Shown: piece by piece, positions 44,540 to 55,450 of the stretch
Numbering within the stretch: the first letter of the stretch is position 1
How the letters are laid out: each line of letters opens with the position of its first letter
Source of the DNA: Gammaproteobacteria bacterium
GTDB lineage: Bacteria; Pseudomonadota; Gammaproteobacteria; Burkholderiales; Gallionellaceae
Reading direction: 5' to 3'
Assembly (NCBI GenBank): GCA_018813765.1
Contig: JAHJBC010000008.1
Coordinates: 1-64,000, forward strand
DNA: 64,000 bases
The notes under the pieces: generated by a model
Seen by the model: only the letters and a program-made list of their open reading frames with translations
Databases searched by the model: none
What the model was told of the DNA's origin: nothing
Translations under genes and position numbers: made by a program

Positions 44540-46156
44540 TCATGCCGACGGGACGTCGGCGCTCCCGCTTACCATATCCAGCGCCACCGCCTCGGCCACC
44601 GCGATGCCGTCCACGGCGGCCGACAATATCCCGCCCGCATAGCCCGCGCCTTCCCCGCCCGGATACAGGCCTTTGACATTGATGCTCTGCAGATCGTCGC
44701 CGCGCTTGATGCGCACTGGTGAGGAGGTGCGCGTTTCCACGCCGGTGAGGATGGCGTCTTCCATGGCGAAGCCCCTGATCTGTTTCTCGAACGCGGGCAA
44801 CGCTTCGCGGATGGCTTCGATGGCGTAGTCGGGCAGGGCGGTGGAGAGGTCGGTGGGGGTCACGCCGGGGGTGTAGGAAGGCACGACCTCGCCCAAGTGG
44901 GTGGAAGGCCGTCCGGCGAGGAAATCGCCCACGCGCTGAGCCGGTGCTGCGTAACTCTTGCCGCCCAGCTCGAAGGCGCGCGATTCCCACTTGCGCTGGA
45001 ACTCCACGCCCGCCAGCACGTCGCCTGGAAAATCCTCCGGCGTGATGCCGACGACGATGCCGCTGTTGGCGTTGCGCTCGTTGCGCGAATACTGGCTCAT
45101 GCCGTTGGTTACCACGCGGCCTTCCTCGGAAGTCGCCGCCACCACCGTGCCGCCGGGGCACATGCAAAAGCTGTAGACCGAGCGGCCGTTGCTGGCATGG
45201 TGCACCAGCTTGTAATCCGCCGCGCCCAGCAGCGGGTTACCCGCATTGCTGCCGAAGCGCGCGCGGTCGATGACCGCCTGCGGGTGTTCGATGCGGAAGC
45301 CGATGGAGAAGGGCTTGGGCTCCATGTAGACCTTGCGCTTGTGCAGCATTTCGAAGGTGTCGCGCGCACTATGGCCGACGGCCAGCACCACATGCCGGGT
45401 CGCGATGCGCTCGCCGTCAGCCAACACCACGCCGCACACTTGTCCGTTGTCGATCTCGATATCCGCCACGCGGCTCTGGAAACGTATCTCCGCTCCCAGT
45501 TCCTCCATTTCATGGCGCATCTGTTCCACCATGCCCACCAGACGGAAGGTGCCGATGTGCGGCTTGCTCACGTACATGATCTCTTCCGGCGCGCCCGCCT
45601 TGACGAACTCGGTCAGCACCTTGCGTCCGTAGAACTTCGGGTCCTTGATCTGGCTGTGCAGCTTGCCGTCGGAGAAGGTGCCCGCGCCGCCCTCGCCGAA
45701 CTGCACATTGGATTCGGGATCGAGCTTGCCCTTGCGCCACAATCCCCAGGTGTCCTTTGTCCTTTCGCGTACTTCTTTTCCGCGTTCAAGGATGATCGGT
45801 TTGAAACCCATCTGCGCCAGCAGCAGCCCGGCGAAGAGGCCGCAGGGGCCGGTGCCGATCACCACGGGGCGTTCGCTCAAGCCTTGCGGAGCCCGCGCCA
45901 CCATGCGGTAGCTCATGTCGGGGGCGACGGCCACATGCGGGATGTTCTTCTTCAGCAGCGCGGCCTCGTCCTTCACCTCCGCATCCACGGTATAGACCAG
46001 CATGATGGCATTGCGTTTGCGCGCGTCGTAGCCGCGCCGGAAGATGCTGAAGCCGACCAGATTGGGGGCGGCGATGCCCAGCCGCCTGAGGATGGCGGCT
46101 TGAAGATCGTCTGCGGGATGGTCGAGCGGGAGCCGGATTTCGGTGAGCCTTAGCAT
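44540..46156 (-). CDS. NAD(P)/FAD-dependent dehydrogenase (COG2509-like)
   Basis: A 538-residue flavoprotein. The N-terminal 80 residues form the extra domain of this family (FSIFRRGYDARKRN). The FAD-binding Rossmann motif follows: PVVIGTGPCGLFAGLLLAQMG with the acidic strand end IILERGK. SNVQFGEGGAGTFSDGKLHSQIKDP, and near the C-terminus LYPGGEGAGYAGGI, are strongly conserved. Substrate is unknown. The final residues GSADVPSA are read from the 23-bp repeat at 44544, so the repeat replaced the native stop. Confidence 0.9.
   Translation of the reverse strand: MLRLTEIRLPLDHPADDLQAAILRRLGIAAPNLVGFSIFRRGYDARKRNAIMLVYTVDAEVKDEAALLKKNIPHVAVAPDMSYRMVARAPQGLSERPVVIGTGPCGLFAGLLLAQMGFKPIILERGKEVRERTKDTWGLWRKGKLDPESNVQFGEGGAGTFSDGKLHSQIKDPKFYGRKVLTEFVKAGAPEEIMYVSKPHIGTFRLVGMVEQMRHEMEELGAEIRFQSRVADIEIDNGQVCGVVLADGERIATRHVVLAVGHSARDTFEMLHKRKVYMEPKPFSIGFRIEHPQAVIDRARFGSNAGNPLLGAADYKLVHHASNGRSVYSFCMCPGGTVVAATSEEGRVVTNGMSQYSRNERNANSGIVVGITPEDFPGDVLAGVEFQRKWESRAFELGGKSYAAPAQRVGDFLAGRPSTHLGEVVPSYTPGVTPTDLSTALPDYAIEAIREALPAFEKQIRGFAMEDAILTGVETRTSSPVRIKRGDDLQSINVKGLYPGGEGAGYAGGILSAAVDGIAVAEAVALDMVSGSADVPSA
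44544..44566 (-). repeat. 23-bp repeat, right flank of the restriction-modification island
   Basis: This is the exact reverse complement of 40788-40810. It overlaps the last codons of the FAD-dehydrogenase gene. Confidence 0.85.
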
Positions 46157-46285
46157 GCCGCCATTCTAACGCGCGGATGGAGCAGGCAGGCTCGGTGTTT
46201 TGTAGGGAATTTTACGTATATGTGCGCCCATGTATTGGTGGTAAGGTTCAAAAGAAACAAATGGTAAAAGGAGGGTGATGGTGTG

Positions 46286-47215
46286 ATGTCCCGGATGGGT
46301 TGGAAAGGCTGGATGCAATGGGCTGGGCTATCGGTGTTGCTTATCGGTTTGCTGGCTTGCACTCGGGATGACGCCGCAGATGAAGCCGGACCTCGTTTTG
46401 CCGCGAAATCGCCCGAGGGCAGAGGGGAATATGTCTTCGCCATCCATCCCTTGCACAATCCGACCCGCCTGTTCGAGGTCTACGGCCCGCTGATCGACCA
46501 TCTCAACCGCAACATCCCCGACGTGACTTTCCGGCTGGAGGCTTCGCGCAACTACGAGGAATTCGACAAGAAGCTGTATGCGCGCCGTTTCGATTTCGCG
46601 TTGCCCAATCCCTACCAGACCCTGAATTCGCTCAAGCACGGTTATCACGTCATCGCCAAGATGGGCGACGACCGCAAGTTCACCGGCATCATCCTGGTCA
46701 GGCGCGACAGCGGCATCAGGAAAGTGTCCGACCTCAAGGGCAAGAAGGTCTCCTACCCGGCACGCACCGCGCTGGCGGCGACCATGATGCCGCAGTATTA
46801 CCTGCATACCCACGGACTGGATGTGAACCGGGACATCGAGAACCTGTATGTCGGCTCGCAGGAGTCCTCCATCATGAACGTGTATCTCGGCAATGTGGCC
46901 GCTGCCGCGACCTGGTCCTTGCCATGGGAGGCATTCCAGAAGGAACAGCCGGACAAGGCGCGAGAACTGGAACTGAAATGGGAAACCGCCCCGCTCATCA
47001 ACAACGGCGTGGTAGTCAGGGACGACGTGCCGGACGAACTGGCACGTCAAGTGGCGAAATTGCTCGATACCCTGCATACCAGCGCGGAAGGACGAGCGAT
47101 CCTCGCCCGCATGCCCTTGTCGCGTTTCGAATTGGCCAACGACGCGCGCTATCGGGTGATCAAGGATTTCCTGTTCAAGTTCGACAAGGACGTGCACCCG
47201 CTGGACAAACAATAG
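46286..47215 (+). CDS. PhnD-type phosphonate/phosphite-binding lipoprotein (orphan SBP)
   Basis: A 309-residue lipoprotein. The signal peptide ends in the lipobox GLLAC (about residue 26). The mature part is a PhnD-like periplasmic binding protein: HPLHNPTRLFEVYGPLIDHLN, FDFALPNPYQTL, SGIRKVSDLKGKKVSYPA and a late EGRAILARMPLSRFE. No permease or ATPase gene is nearby. Nine bp beyond its stop a giant histidine kinase begins, so its likely role is to present ligand to that kinase rather than to a transporter (inference). GTG at 46283 is an alternative start; GGAGGG lies 10 bp upstream. Confidence 0.85.
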   Translation: MSRMGWKGWMQWAGLSVLLIGLLACTRDDAADEAGPRFAAKSPEGRGEYVFAIHPLHNPTRLFEVYGPLIDHLNRNIPDVTFRLEASRNYEEFDKKLYARRFDFALPNPYQTLNSLKHGYHVIAKMGDDRKFTGIILVRRDSGIRKVSDLKGKKVSYPARTALAATMMPQYYLHTHGLDVNRDIENLYVGSQESSIMNVYLGNVAAAATWSLPWEAFQKEQPDKARELELKWETAPLINNGVVVRDDVPDELARQVAKLLDTLHTSAEGRAILARMPLSRFELANDARYRVIKDFLFKFDKDVHPLDKQ

Positions 47216-47224
47216 CGAGAATCC

Positions 47225-50200
47225 ATGTTCCCATTCGGCATCGCATCGCGCGGCTCGTTCCGGCGCCAGATCATCCTGACCTTCGTCGTCGGCTTCTTCG
47301 GCCTGGCGGTGACGTTCGCCGCCTTCATGGTGGCCAACGAGCGGGCGAACGTCTACCGCAACGGCCGCGAGGCGGCGACCGGCCTGGTGCAGTCGCTGGC
47401 CGTCAGCGCGCGCTCCTGGGTGCTGGCCAACGATGTGGTCGGCATGCAGGAAGTAGTGCAGGCATTCGGCGACTATCCCGATCTGCGCTATGTGATGATC
47501 GTCTCGCCGACCGGACTCGTGCTGGCGCACAACGACACGACCAAGGTGGGGCAGTACGTCGCCGACGAGCGCAGTCTGGCCCTGCTCAAGGCGCAGTCGG
47601 AACAGCAGATCATGCGCGATGACGATGAGATTGTTGAAGTCGCGCTGCCCATCGCCATCGGCGAACGCCAGGTCGGCTGGGCGCGGGTGGCGCTGGGTCG
47701 CGAGGAGGCACAGCGCGGTCTGTACGAACTCGTCGGCAGCATTGCCCTCTTCGTGCTGGTCGTTACCGTCCTGTTCTTCTTCGCCGCGTTGTTCATGGTC
47801 AACCGGCTGGGACGGCGCATCGGTTCGTTGGTCGAAGTGGCCAAGGCGGTGCAGGCCGGCAACTTCGCCAAACGCGTGACGCAGGCGTCTGGGCAGGAGG
47901 ACGAGATCAACCGGCTGGCGGGTAGCCTCAACCTGATGCTGGATACGCTGTCGCGCAACGAAGAACAGTTGCGCTCGGTCTCCCGCTACACGCGCAGTCT
48001 GATCGAGGCCAGCCTCGATCCGCTGGTCACCATCAGCCCGGAGGGCAAGATCACCGACGTGAACCTGGCGACCGAGAAGGCGACGGGGCGCAGCCGCGAA
48101 GATATGGTCGGCACCGATTTCTCCGAGTATTTCACCGAGCCGGACAAGGCGCGCGCCGGTTATCGCCAGGTGTTCGCGCAGGGCTCGGTCACCGACTATC
48201 CGCTCGCCATCCGCCACCGCGACGGCCATGTCACCGCAGTGCTGTACAACGCCAGCGTCTACCGCAACGAGGAAGGGGAGGTGCAGGGGATGGTCGCCGC
48301 CGCGCGCGACATCAGCGAGCAGCAACGCGCGGTACTGCTGCGGGCACAGCTCGCCGCCATCGTCGAATCTTCCAACGACGCGATCATCGGCAAGACGCTG
48401 GACGGTGTCATCACCAGTTGGAACAAGGGCGCCGAGAAGATCTACGGATACAGCGCCGAGGAGGTCATCGGCAAACCCGTCACCCTGCTGGCGCCCGCTG
48501 AACATCATGCCGAGATGCACCGGCTGCTGGAGACGGTGCGCAACGGCGGCACCGTGCAGAACCACGAGACTGAAAGGCGGCGCAAGGACGGCACGACCAT
48601 TCATGTCGCGCTCACGCTTTCCCCCATCCGCGATGCCTCCGGCAAGGTCGACGGCATCTCCACTATCGAGCGCGACATCTCCGGGCAGAAACTCATGGAA
48701 CAGGAACGTGCGGAGAACCTGCGCTATTTCGAGAGCATGGACCGGGTCGACCGCGCCATGCAGCAGGCCAAGGACCTGGAGGGGATGCTGAGCGACGTGC
48801 TCGGGGAAGTGCTGGAAATCTTCGATTGCGACCGGGTCGGCCTGGTCTATCCCTGCGACCCGGCCAGCCCCACCTGGCAGATCGTGATGGAGCGCGCCAG
48901 GCCCGGATACAGCACGGAGCCGCAGCGCGGGTTGCTGCCGATGACCGAGGTGCGCGCCGATTCGATGCGCTGGCTGCTGGAGAAGAACGGCCCGGTGCAG
49001 TTCTCGCCCGAAGACGATCCGGCCGGGGAGCGAATGCAGAATTTCGGCATCCGTTCCTTCATGTCCATGGCCGTGCGTCCGCGTGTTGGCAGCGCCTGGG
49101 AGTTCGGCATCCACCAGTGCACGCATGCTCGCACCTGGAACACGCAGGAAGCCAAGCTGTTCGAGGAGATCGCCCGCCGACTGGCGGACGGACTGAACAT
49201 CATGCTGGCCAACCGTGACCTGCGCGCGAGCGAGCAGCGCTACCGTCTGGTGTTCGAGAACTCGCCGGTGTCGATCTGGGAGGAGGATTTCTCCGCGGTG
49301 AAAGTGCTGCTGGACGGGCTGAAGCAGCGAGGCGTGGCCGACCTCGATGCCTGGTTGGTGCAGCATCCGGAAACTCTTACCCAGTGCGCGCAAGCGACGA
49401 AGATACTGGATGTGAATTCGGCGGCGATCGGCCTGCATGGTGCGCCGAGCAAGGAAGGGCTGCTGACCGGATTGGTCGATACCTTCACGCCGGAATCGTT
49501 CGAGACCTTCCGCCGCGAACTGGTCTGCCTGTGGAACGGTGGCACGCAGATGGCCGAAGATGCCGTGGTCAAGACGCTGGACGGCGAGCTGCGCAACGTG
49601 ACCATCTATTTCGCGGTGTGCCCGGGCTACGAGACGACATGGGCCAAGGTCATCGTCTCGCTGGTCGATATCACCGAACGCAAGCAGTCATTGGAGCAGA
49701 TCAGGCAAAGCGAAACGAAATACCGGACCTTGATCCAGAACATCCAGGCCGCCGTCGTCGTGCATGCGCCCGATACGCGGATACTCATCTCGAACTCGCA
49801 GGCGCAGGAGATACTCGGGCTATCAAAAGAGCAACTGGCTGGAAAGTCCGCCATCGACCCGGACTGGCATTTCTTCCGTGAAGACGGCAAGCCCGCCCCG
49901 GTCGATGAATATCCGGTCAACCGCGTGCTGGCGACGGGTCGGGCGATCAGGAGTCAGGTGATGGGAGTGCATCGGCCGGGCCGGGAGGCCGATGTCTGGG
50001 TGCTGGTGAACGCCGACCCGATCCTCGGCAAGGACGGCGCCATCGCGCAGGTCATCGTCACCTTTATCGACATATCGGAGCGTGTGCAGGCGGAGCAGGC
50101 GTTGCGCGTCGAGCGCGGACTCTTTGTGGCAGGCCCGTCGGTGGTGTTCAAGTGGCGCGCGCAGGAAGGCTGGCCGGTCGAATATGTGTCGCCCAATGTG

Positions 50201-53200
50201 GCGAGTCAATTCGGGTACGTGCCGGAAGAGATCACCAGCGGCAAGGTTCCGTATTCCACCATCGTGCATCCGGATGATATTGCGCGCGTAGCTGCCGAAG
50301 TGGCTGCATATAGCGAGCAAGGGGTATCGTCGTTCGAGCAGAGTTACCGCATTGCTGGCGCAGACGGGCGCTATCGCTGGATCGAAGATTTCACCACCGT
50401 CCTCCGCGGGTTGGACGGCTCCATTACCCACTACCTCGGCTACCTGCAGGACATTACCGAGCGCAAACGGGCCGAAGATTTTACCCAGGCGCGCCTGCGG
50501 TTGTTGGTATTTGCCGGTTCGCATTCCCCTGATGAATTGCTGACTGCGACACTGGATGAAGCGGAGTTGCTGACCGGAAGTTCGATCGGCTTTTATCATC
50601 TTGTCGAGGCGGACCAGAATACCCTTTCCCTGCACAGTTGGTCGACGAACACCATCAGGAACATGTGTAGCGCAGAGGGAAGCGGCGGTCATTACGCGGT
50701 TGACCAAGCGGGCGTGTGGGCGGATTGTGTACGTGAACGGCGCCCGCTCATTCACAACGATTATGCTTCCTTGCCTAACCGCAAGGGGATGCCCGAGGGG
50801 CATGCCCCGGTTGTCAGGGAAGTCGTTGTCCCGATATTCCGGGGCGAGCGGATCGTGGCGATCATCGGTGTCGGCAACAAAACCTCCAACTATGACGAGA
50901 GCGACATCGGGCTCATCTCGCAACTGGGCGACCTTTCGTGGGACATCGCGGAGCGCATGCGGGTAGAGGAGAATCTGCGTCAAATGAATGAACGCTTCTC
51001 CCTGTCGACCCGTGCGGCCAGCCTGGGCGTGTGGGATTGGGACCTGCAAAAGAACGAGCTGCTGTGGGACGACAGGATGTACGAACTCTATGGCGTCAGG
51101 CGCGAAGACTTCGCCGGTGCCTATGAGGCCTGGCTGCAAGGCATCCATCCCGACGACCGGGCCGCCAGCGACGAGATCTCGAAACAGGCGCAGCGCGGCG
51201 AGCGTGAATACGACACCGAGTTCCGCGTGGTGTGGCCGGATGGCAGCATCCACTATCTCAAAGCCTATGGCCAGTTCGTGCGGGATGCGGCAGGCAAGCC
51301 GCTGCGCATGACCGGCGTCAACTTCGACATCACCGAGCGCAAGCAGGCGGAAGAGGCGCTGCGCCGCGAACAGGCGCTGCTCAACCGCATCATGGTGACC
51401 AGCCCGGTTGGCATCGCGGTGGTGAACAAGGATGGGCAGGTGACCTTTGCCAATCCGCAGGCCGAGAAGATCATGGGCCTGAGCAAGGAAGAGATCACCC
51501 AGCGCAGCTACAACGCCCCCGGCTGGCATATCACTGCTTTCGACGGCGGGCCGCTGCCGGATGAAGAACTTCCCTTCAGCCGCGTGATGGCGACAGGGCA
51601 GCCCGTCTTCGATGTCCAGCATGCCATCGTCTGGCCGGACGGCCGCCGCGTGCTGCTCTCGATCAACGGCGCGCCGCTGTTCGATGCGCAGGGCGCGATC
51701 GAAGGTGTAGCTTTCGCCATGGAAGATATCACCGAACGCAGGCAGGCTGATGAGACGCTGCGGCGCAGCGAACACGGCCTGTCCGAAGCGCAGCGCATCG
51801 CCCACCTCGGCAACTGGGAACTCGACCTGGAGAAGAATGTGCTGACCTGGTCGGATGAGATATTCCGCATCTTCGAGATCGATCCGGAAAAGTTCGGCGC
51901 CTCCTACGAGGCTTTCCTGAACGCGATCCACCCCGAAGATCGCGACATGGTGAATAAGGCTTACACCGACTCGGTAAAGAATAAAGTGCCGTACGACATC
52001 GTGCATCGTTTGCAGATGCCGGACGGGCGCATCAAATATGTCAATGAAAAATGCGAGACATATTACGGGGCTGACGGTACGCCGATCCGTTCCGTGGGAA
52101 CTGTGCACGACATCACCGAGCGCAAGCAGGATGAGCTTGCACTGCTGGAGCAGCAGGCGCATTCCAACTCGCTGTTGCACCTGTCCCGGCGGCTGGAGCG
52201 GGCGCAATCGTATGCCGAGATCCTGGCGGCGGCGAGCGACGAGGTGCGCGAGCAGATCGGCTACCGCAACCTGTGGGTCTATCTGCTGAGCGACGACCGG
52301 CAATACTTCACCGCGCTGATCGGCACGGGAGAGGATGGCAGCCGCTCTACCGCGCAAGATGGCGCGCCGCGGCTGACCATCGCGGGCGACCGCATGCTGG
52401 AACAGATCGCAGAGGCGAAAGAGATCGTCATCATCGAGGACGCGCAGACCAACGACATCGTGAACAGGGAGATTGTAAAGAAGCTGGGCAACCGCACCAT
52501 CGTGAACATCCCCATCATTCTGTTCGACCGCCATCTGGGTACGGTGGGCGTGGGCACCTTCGGCGACGAGGGCGTCAGGGTGCCCTCCGCTTCGGAACAG
52601 AAATACCTGCTCGCCATGTCCAGCCACATGGCCGCCGCGCTGGATCGCATCTACCTGCTCAACGAGCGGCGCAAAGTCGAGCAGGAAGTGCAGAAACTCA
52701 ACCGCGGTCTGGAACAGCGCGTGGCCGAACGCACGGAACAGCTCGAAGCCGCCAACAAGGAACTGGAATCTTTCTCCTACTCGGTCTCGCACGACCTGCG
52801 TTCGCCGCTGCGCGCCATCGACGGTTTCTCCCACATCCTGCTGGAGGACTACACCGACAAGCTAGATGAGGAAGGCAAGCGCATGCTCGGCATCGTGCGC
52901 GACAACACCACCCGCATGGGCCATCTCATCGACGACATCCTCAAGTTCTCCCGCTCCGGCCGCACCGAGATCAACGCGGTCGAAGCCGACATGGCGGCAT
53001 TGGCGCGCGAGGTGCTGGACGAACTGCAACTCGGCGTCGCCAAGATCGCCAATCTGCGCTGCGAGATCGGCGATCTGCCGCCAGCCAGATGCGACCGTGC
53101 CCTGATGCACCAGGTGTTCGCCAACCTGCTCTCCAACGCGATCAAGTTCAGCCGCAAGAACGAGACGCCGACAATAGAAGTGGGCGGCGCCATCCAGGGT

Positions 53201-53443
53201 GACGAGATCGTCTATCACGTGAAGGACAACGGCGCCGGTTTCGACATGCAATACGCCGACAAGCTGTTCGGCGTGTTCCAGCGATTGCACAGTGTGGAAG
53301 AGTTCGAAGGCACCGGCATCGGCCTGGCCATCGTCAAGCGCATCGTCACCCGCCACGGCGGACGGGTGTGGGCGGAGGGCAATGTTAACGAGGGGGCGAC
53401 ATTTTATTTTTCAGTTCCATCCTCCACTCGGCGCAATGCCTGA
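47225..53443 (+). CDS. Giant multi-PAS/GAF sensor histidine kinase (2072 residues)
   Basis: An inner-membrane kinase with two helices (about 13-37 and 172-195) around a periplasmic sensor, then HAMP (about 198-250). In order follow PAS (256-375), PAS (371-490), GAF (500-665), three PAS (667-815, 825-955, 960-1080), GAF (1085-1245), three PAS (1250-1375, 1378-1505, 1512-1635), GAF (1642-1815), a coiled coil, HisKA with phospho-acceptor H1856 in [19 protein letters not shown], and HATPase_c (1960-2067: [32 protein letters not shown]). No receiver domain is fused. Domain borders are estimated by eye. Confidence 0.9.
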   Translation: MFPFGIASRGSFRRQIILTFVVGFFGLAVTFAAFMVANERANVYRNGREAATGLVQSLAVSARSWVLANDVVGMQEVVQAFGDYPDLRYVMIVSPTGLVLAHNDTTKVGQYVADERSLALLKAQSEQQIMRDDDEIVEVALPIAIGERQVGWARVALGREEAQRGLYELVGSIALFVLVVTVLFFFAALFMVNRLGRRIGSLVEVAKAVQAGNFAKRVTQASGQEDEINRLAGSLNLMLDTLSRNEEQLRSVSRYTRSLIEASLDPLVTISPEGKITDVNLATEKATGRSREDMVGTDFSEYFTEPDKARAGYRQVFAQGSVTDYPLAIRHRDGHVTAVLYNASVYRNEEGEVQGMVAAARDISEQQRAVLLRAQLAAIVESSNDAIIGKTLDGVITSWNKGAEKIYGYSAEEVIGKPVTLLAPAEHHAEMHRLLETVRNGGTVQNHETERRRKDGTTIHVALTLSPIRDASGKVDGISTIERDISGQKLMEQERAENLRYFESMDRVDRAMQQAKDLEGMLSDVLGEVLEIFDCDRVGLVYPCDPASPTWQIVMERARPGYSTEPQRGLLPMTEVRADSMRWLLEKNGPVQFSPEDDPAGERMQNFGIRSFMSMAVRPRVGSAWEFGIHQCTHARTWNTQEAKLFEEIARRLADGLNIMLANRDLRASEQRYRLVFENSPVSIWEEDFSAVKVLLDGLKQRGVADLDAWLVQHPETLTQCAQATKILDVNSAAIGLHGAPSKEGLLTGLVDTFTPESFETFRRELVCLWNGGTQMAEDAVVKTLDGELRNVTIYFAVCPGYETTWAKVIVSLVDITERKQSLEQIRQSETKYRTLIQNIQAAVVVHAPDTRILISNSQAQEILGLSKEQLAGKSAIDPDWHFFREDGKPAPVDEYPVNRVLATGRAIRSQVMGVHRPGREADVWVLVNADPILGKDGAIAQVIVTFIDISERVQAEQALRVERGLFVAGPSVVFKWRAQEGWPVEYVSPNVASQFGYVPEEITSGKVPYSTIVHPDDIARVAAEVAAYSEQGVSSFEQSYRIAGADGRYRWIEDFTTVLRGLDGSITHYLGYLQDITERKRAEDFTQARLRLLVFAGSHSPDELLTATLDEAELLTGSSIGFYHLVEADQNTLSLHSWSTNTIRNMCSAEGSGGHYAVDQAGVWADCVRERRPLIHNDYASLPNRKGMPEGHAPVVREVVVPIFRGERIVAIIGVGNKTSNYDESDIGLISQLGDLSWDIAERMRVEENLRQMNERFSLSTRAASLGVWDWDLQKNELLWDDRMYELYGVRREDFAGAYEAWLQGIHPDDRAASDEISKQAQRGEREYDTEFRVVWPDGSIHYLKAYGQFVRDAAGKPLRMTGVNFDITERKQAEEALRREQALLNRIMVTSPVGIAVVNKDGQVTFANPQAEKIMGLSKEEITQRSYNAPGWHITAFDGGPLPDEELPFSRVMATGQPVFDVQHAIVWPDGRRVLLSINGAPLFDAQGAIEGVAFAMEDITERRQADETLRRSEHGLSEAQRIAHLGNWELDLEKNVLTWSDEIFRIFEIDPEKFGASYEAFLNAIHPEDRDMVNKAYTDSVKNKVPYDIVHRLQMPDGRIKYVNEKCETYYGADGTPIRSVGTVHDITERKQDELALLEQQAHSNSLLHLSRRLERAQSYAEILAAASDEVREQIGYRNLWVYLLSDDRQYFTALIGTGEDGSRSTAQDGAPRLTIAGDRMLEQIAEAKEIVIIEDAQTNDIVNREIVKKLGNRTIVNIPIILFDRHLGTVGVGTFGDEGVRVPSASEQKYLLAMSSHMAAALDRIYLLNERRKVEQEVQKLNRGLEQRVAERTEQLEAANKELESFSYSVSHDLRSPLRAIDGFSHILLEDYTDKLDEEGKRMLGIVRDNTTRMGHLIDDILKFSRSGRTEINAVEADMAALAREVLDELQLGVAKIANLRCEIGDLPPARCDRALMHQVFANLLSNAIKFSRKNETPTIEVGGAIQGDEIVYHVKDNGAGFDMQYADKLFGVFQRLHSVEEFEGTGIGLAIVKRIVTRHGGRVWAEGNVNEGATFYFSVPSSTRRNA

Positions 53444-53485
53444 GGATGCGGGAATACCTGTTACTAACGGAAAAGGAGTAAACAA

Positions 53486-54400
53486 ATGCCAGAAAAAAAA
53501 CTCATGTTTCTCGTTACGGCCAGCCTCTTCGCCTCGGTGCAGGCCTGTCCAGCCGCTGCATCCGAACTGGCTTCCTCTGCGGAGCCAGCCAAACCCTATA
53601 CCTTCAACGGCCACGTCGACCTGGTTTCCGCCTACTACCTTCGCGGCGCTACCACTACCTACGGCAATAGTTCCCCCGGGCTCGGCAATGCGGGGGCTGA
53701 CGCGCCAGAATCCAGCCAGCCGGTGTTGCAATGGGGCGCGGATGTCATCCATCAGAATGGCTGGTACGCGGGCTATTGGGGCTCGCAGATCAACTATTCC
53801 TACAAGCACGTGGGCGAATCCTATGACGACCGGAGCATCGTTTCCGGTTTCCAGGACAACAAGTCGATCGAGAACGACCTCTATGGCGGCTACAGCGCGA
53901 AGGACGGCGATTTCAGTTACACCCTGGGAGCGACTGGCTATGTGTATATCAACGGCAAGCATGCCGATGGCGTGGAAACCAAGCTTGGCGTCGGCTACAA
54001 GGCTTTCGGCCTGAATGCACAGACGCTGCTCAACGATACGGTGTGGGGCAACCGGGGAGACACCTACTGGTCACTTACTTATGCCACGGCCTTGCCTTAC
54101 GAACTGAGTTTTAACGCCAGTCTGGGCTGGTATACCTACCGCAAGGAAGGCAAGTATCTCGGTACCCGTGACACCCTCGACAATACTGCGTGCGGCGCAG
54201 GTACCGCCTTTGTCGTGAACGGATGTTATGCGGGCAACCAGCCGGTCAGCAACGGCTTCCGCCACGTGGTTCTCGGTCTGTCGCAGCCCCTCGGCGATTC
54301 GGGATTCAACTGGAGCTTGCAGGGCATCATCGGTGGCGTGAATCGTTTCGGGATTCGTCAGGCCAACAAAGGCGTGGGCACCCTTGGTTATGCGTTCTAG
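53486..54400 (+). CDS. TIGR02001-like outer-membrane porin (TorF family)
   Basis: The 304-residue precursor has a signal peptide (about 1-25). The mature protein is made of short amphipathic beta strands ending in aromatic residues and closes with GTLGYAF, the terminal Phe typical of outer-membrane proteins. The opening FNGHVDLVSAYYLRGATTT matches the TIGR02001 (gcw_chp) pattern (S-x-Y-x-x-RG). Its place between the giant kinase and a binding lipoprotein suggests it admits the ligands that these detect; this is an inference. AAAAGGAG precedes the ATG. Confidence 0.85.
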   Translation: MPEKKLMFLVTASLFASVQACPAAASELASSAEPAKPYTFNGHVDLVSAYYLRGATTTYGNSSPGLGNAGADAPESSQPVLQWGADVIHQNGWYAGYWGSQINYSYKHVGESYDDRSIVSGFQDNKSIENDLYGGYSAKDGDFSYTLGATGYVYINGKHADGVETKLGVGYKAFGLNAQTLLNDTVWGNRGDTYWSLTYATALPYELSFNASLGWYTYRKEGKYLGTRDTLDNTACGAGTAFVVNGCYAGNQPVSNGFRHVVLGLSQPLGDSGFNWSLQGIIGGVNRFGIRQANKGVGTLGYAF

Positions 54401-54494
54401 GGTAGCGCCTTTGGCAACAGGCAGCCTGTACGGCATGAACAATAGTCGTTTCGATTGAAGCAGCCCTTTCGGGGGATTCATAAGGAGACAGGCA

Positions 54495-55448
54495 ATGCAA
54501 TCGCTGATCAAATTTGCACTACTCGCCGTGGCAATCTTGCTGGCCGGATGCCAGCCGCCTGCCGAACCCTTGCGCATCGTCAGCAGCCCGTGGGCAGGGT
54601 ACGAACCGCTTTATCTGGCGCGCGACCTCGGCTTTTTGAGGGAGGATTCGGTGCGCATCACCGAACTGCCCTCATCCAACCTGAACATGGAGGCGTTCAG
54701 CAACGGTTCCGCCGATCTTTCCACGCTGACGCTGGACGAGACTTTGACGCTGCTGGCGAAAGGCCAGAAGCTGCGCATCCTGCTGGTGATGGACATCTCC
54801 AACGGCGCCGATGCCGTGGTGGCCAAGCCGGGGATCAAAACTCTCGCCGATCTGAAGGGGAAGCGGGTGGGCATGGAGAACATCCCGCTGGGCGCGTATA
54901 TCCTGAGCAGAGTCCTCGACAAGACCGGCCTCAAGGCGACCGACATGACCATCATCCCCATGCCGGAGGACAAGCACGAAAAGGCTTATCTGCAAGGCAA
55001 GATCGATGCCGCGATCACCATGGAACCCTACAAGACCAGGATCACCAAAGCCGGTGCCCATGTGTTGCTGGACAGCAGCCAGATTCCCGACGAAATCTTC
55101 GACCTGATCGTGGTGCGCGAAGATGTTTACCAGACCCGGCGCGACGATCTGTGCCACCTCGCCAAACAATGGTTCCGCACCCAGGACTATATCCAGACCA
55201 ATGAGAAAGAAGCCTACGCCCGCATGGGCAAGCGGCTGGGGACGAACGAGGAAGATTTTCGTACCGCCAGGGCCGGAATTAAAGTGCCCTTGCGCCAGGA
55301 GAACCAGCAATTGTTGGGCGGCAATACGCCGGCACTGCTTGCGCCAGCCCGCCGTCTTGCCGACATCATGCAGCGCGGAAACATGATCCCGGGGCCGGTG
55401 GATGTCGCCGCCATCATCGATCCCGGCTTTGCGGGCTGCTTGCAATAA
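54495..55448 (+). CDS. NMT1/SsuA-type substrate-binding lipoprotein (orphan SBP)
   Basis: A 317-residue lipoprotein with lipobox LLAGC (about residue 19). The mature part resembles the NMT1/SsuA/TauA binding proteins: [63 protein letters not shown] and [13 protein letters not shown]. Such proteins usually serve transporters for taurine, aliphatic sulfonates or pyrimidine precursors. No transporter genes are nearby. Its stop is 2 bp before the next kinase start, so I infer a sensory partner role. AAGGAGACAGGCA precedes the ATG. Confidence 0.85.
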   Translation: MQSLIKFALLAVAILLAGCQPPAEPLRIVSSPWAGYEPLYLARDLGFLREDSVRITELPSSNLNMEAFSNGSADLSTLTLDETLTLLAKGQKLRILLVMDISNGADAVVAKPGIKTLADLKGKRVGMENIPLGAYILSRVLDKTGLKATDMTIIPMPEDKHEKAYLQGKIDAAITMEPYKTRITKAGAHVLLDSSQIPDEIFDLIVVREDVYQTRRDDLCHLAKQWFRTQDYIQTNEKEAYARMGKRLGTNEEDFRTARAGIKVPLRQENQQLLGGNTPALLAPARRLADIMQRGNMIPGPVDVAAIIDPGFAGCLQ

Positions 55449-55450
55449 TC

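Noticed and set aside
46328-49438. A 1036-codon minus-strand open frame opposite the binding-lipoprotein and giant-kinase genes
   Set aside because: It is antisense to genes with clear domain content, has no recognisable motifs and is His/Gln/Arg-rich, as expected for the shadow frame of G+C-rich coding DNA.
49823-52834. A 1003-codon minus-strand open frame inside the giant kinase
   Set aside because: Same shadow effect; the plus strand encodes continuous PAS and GAF modules there.
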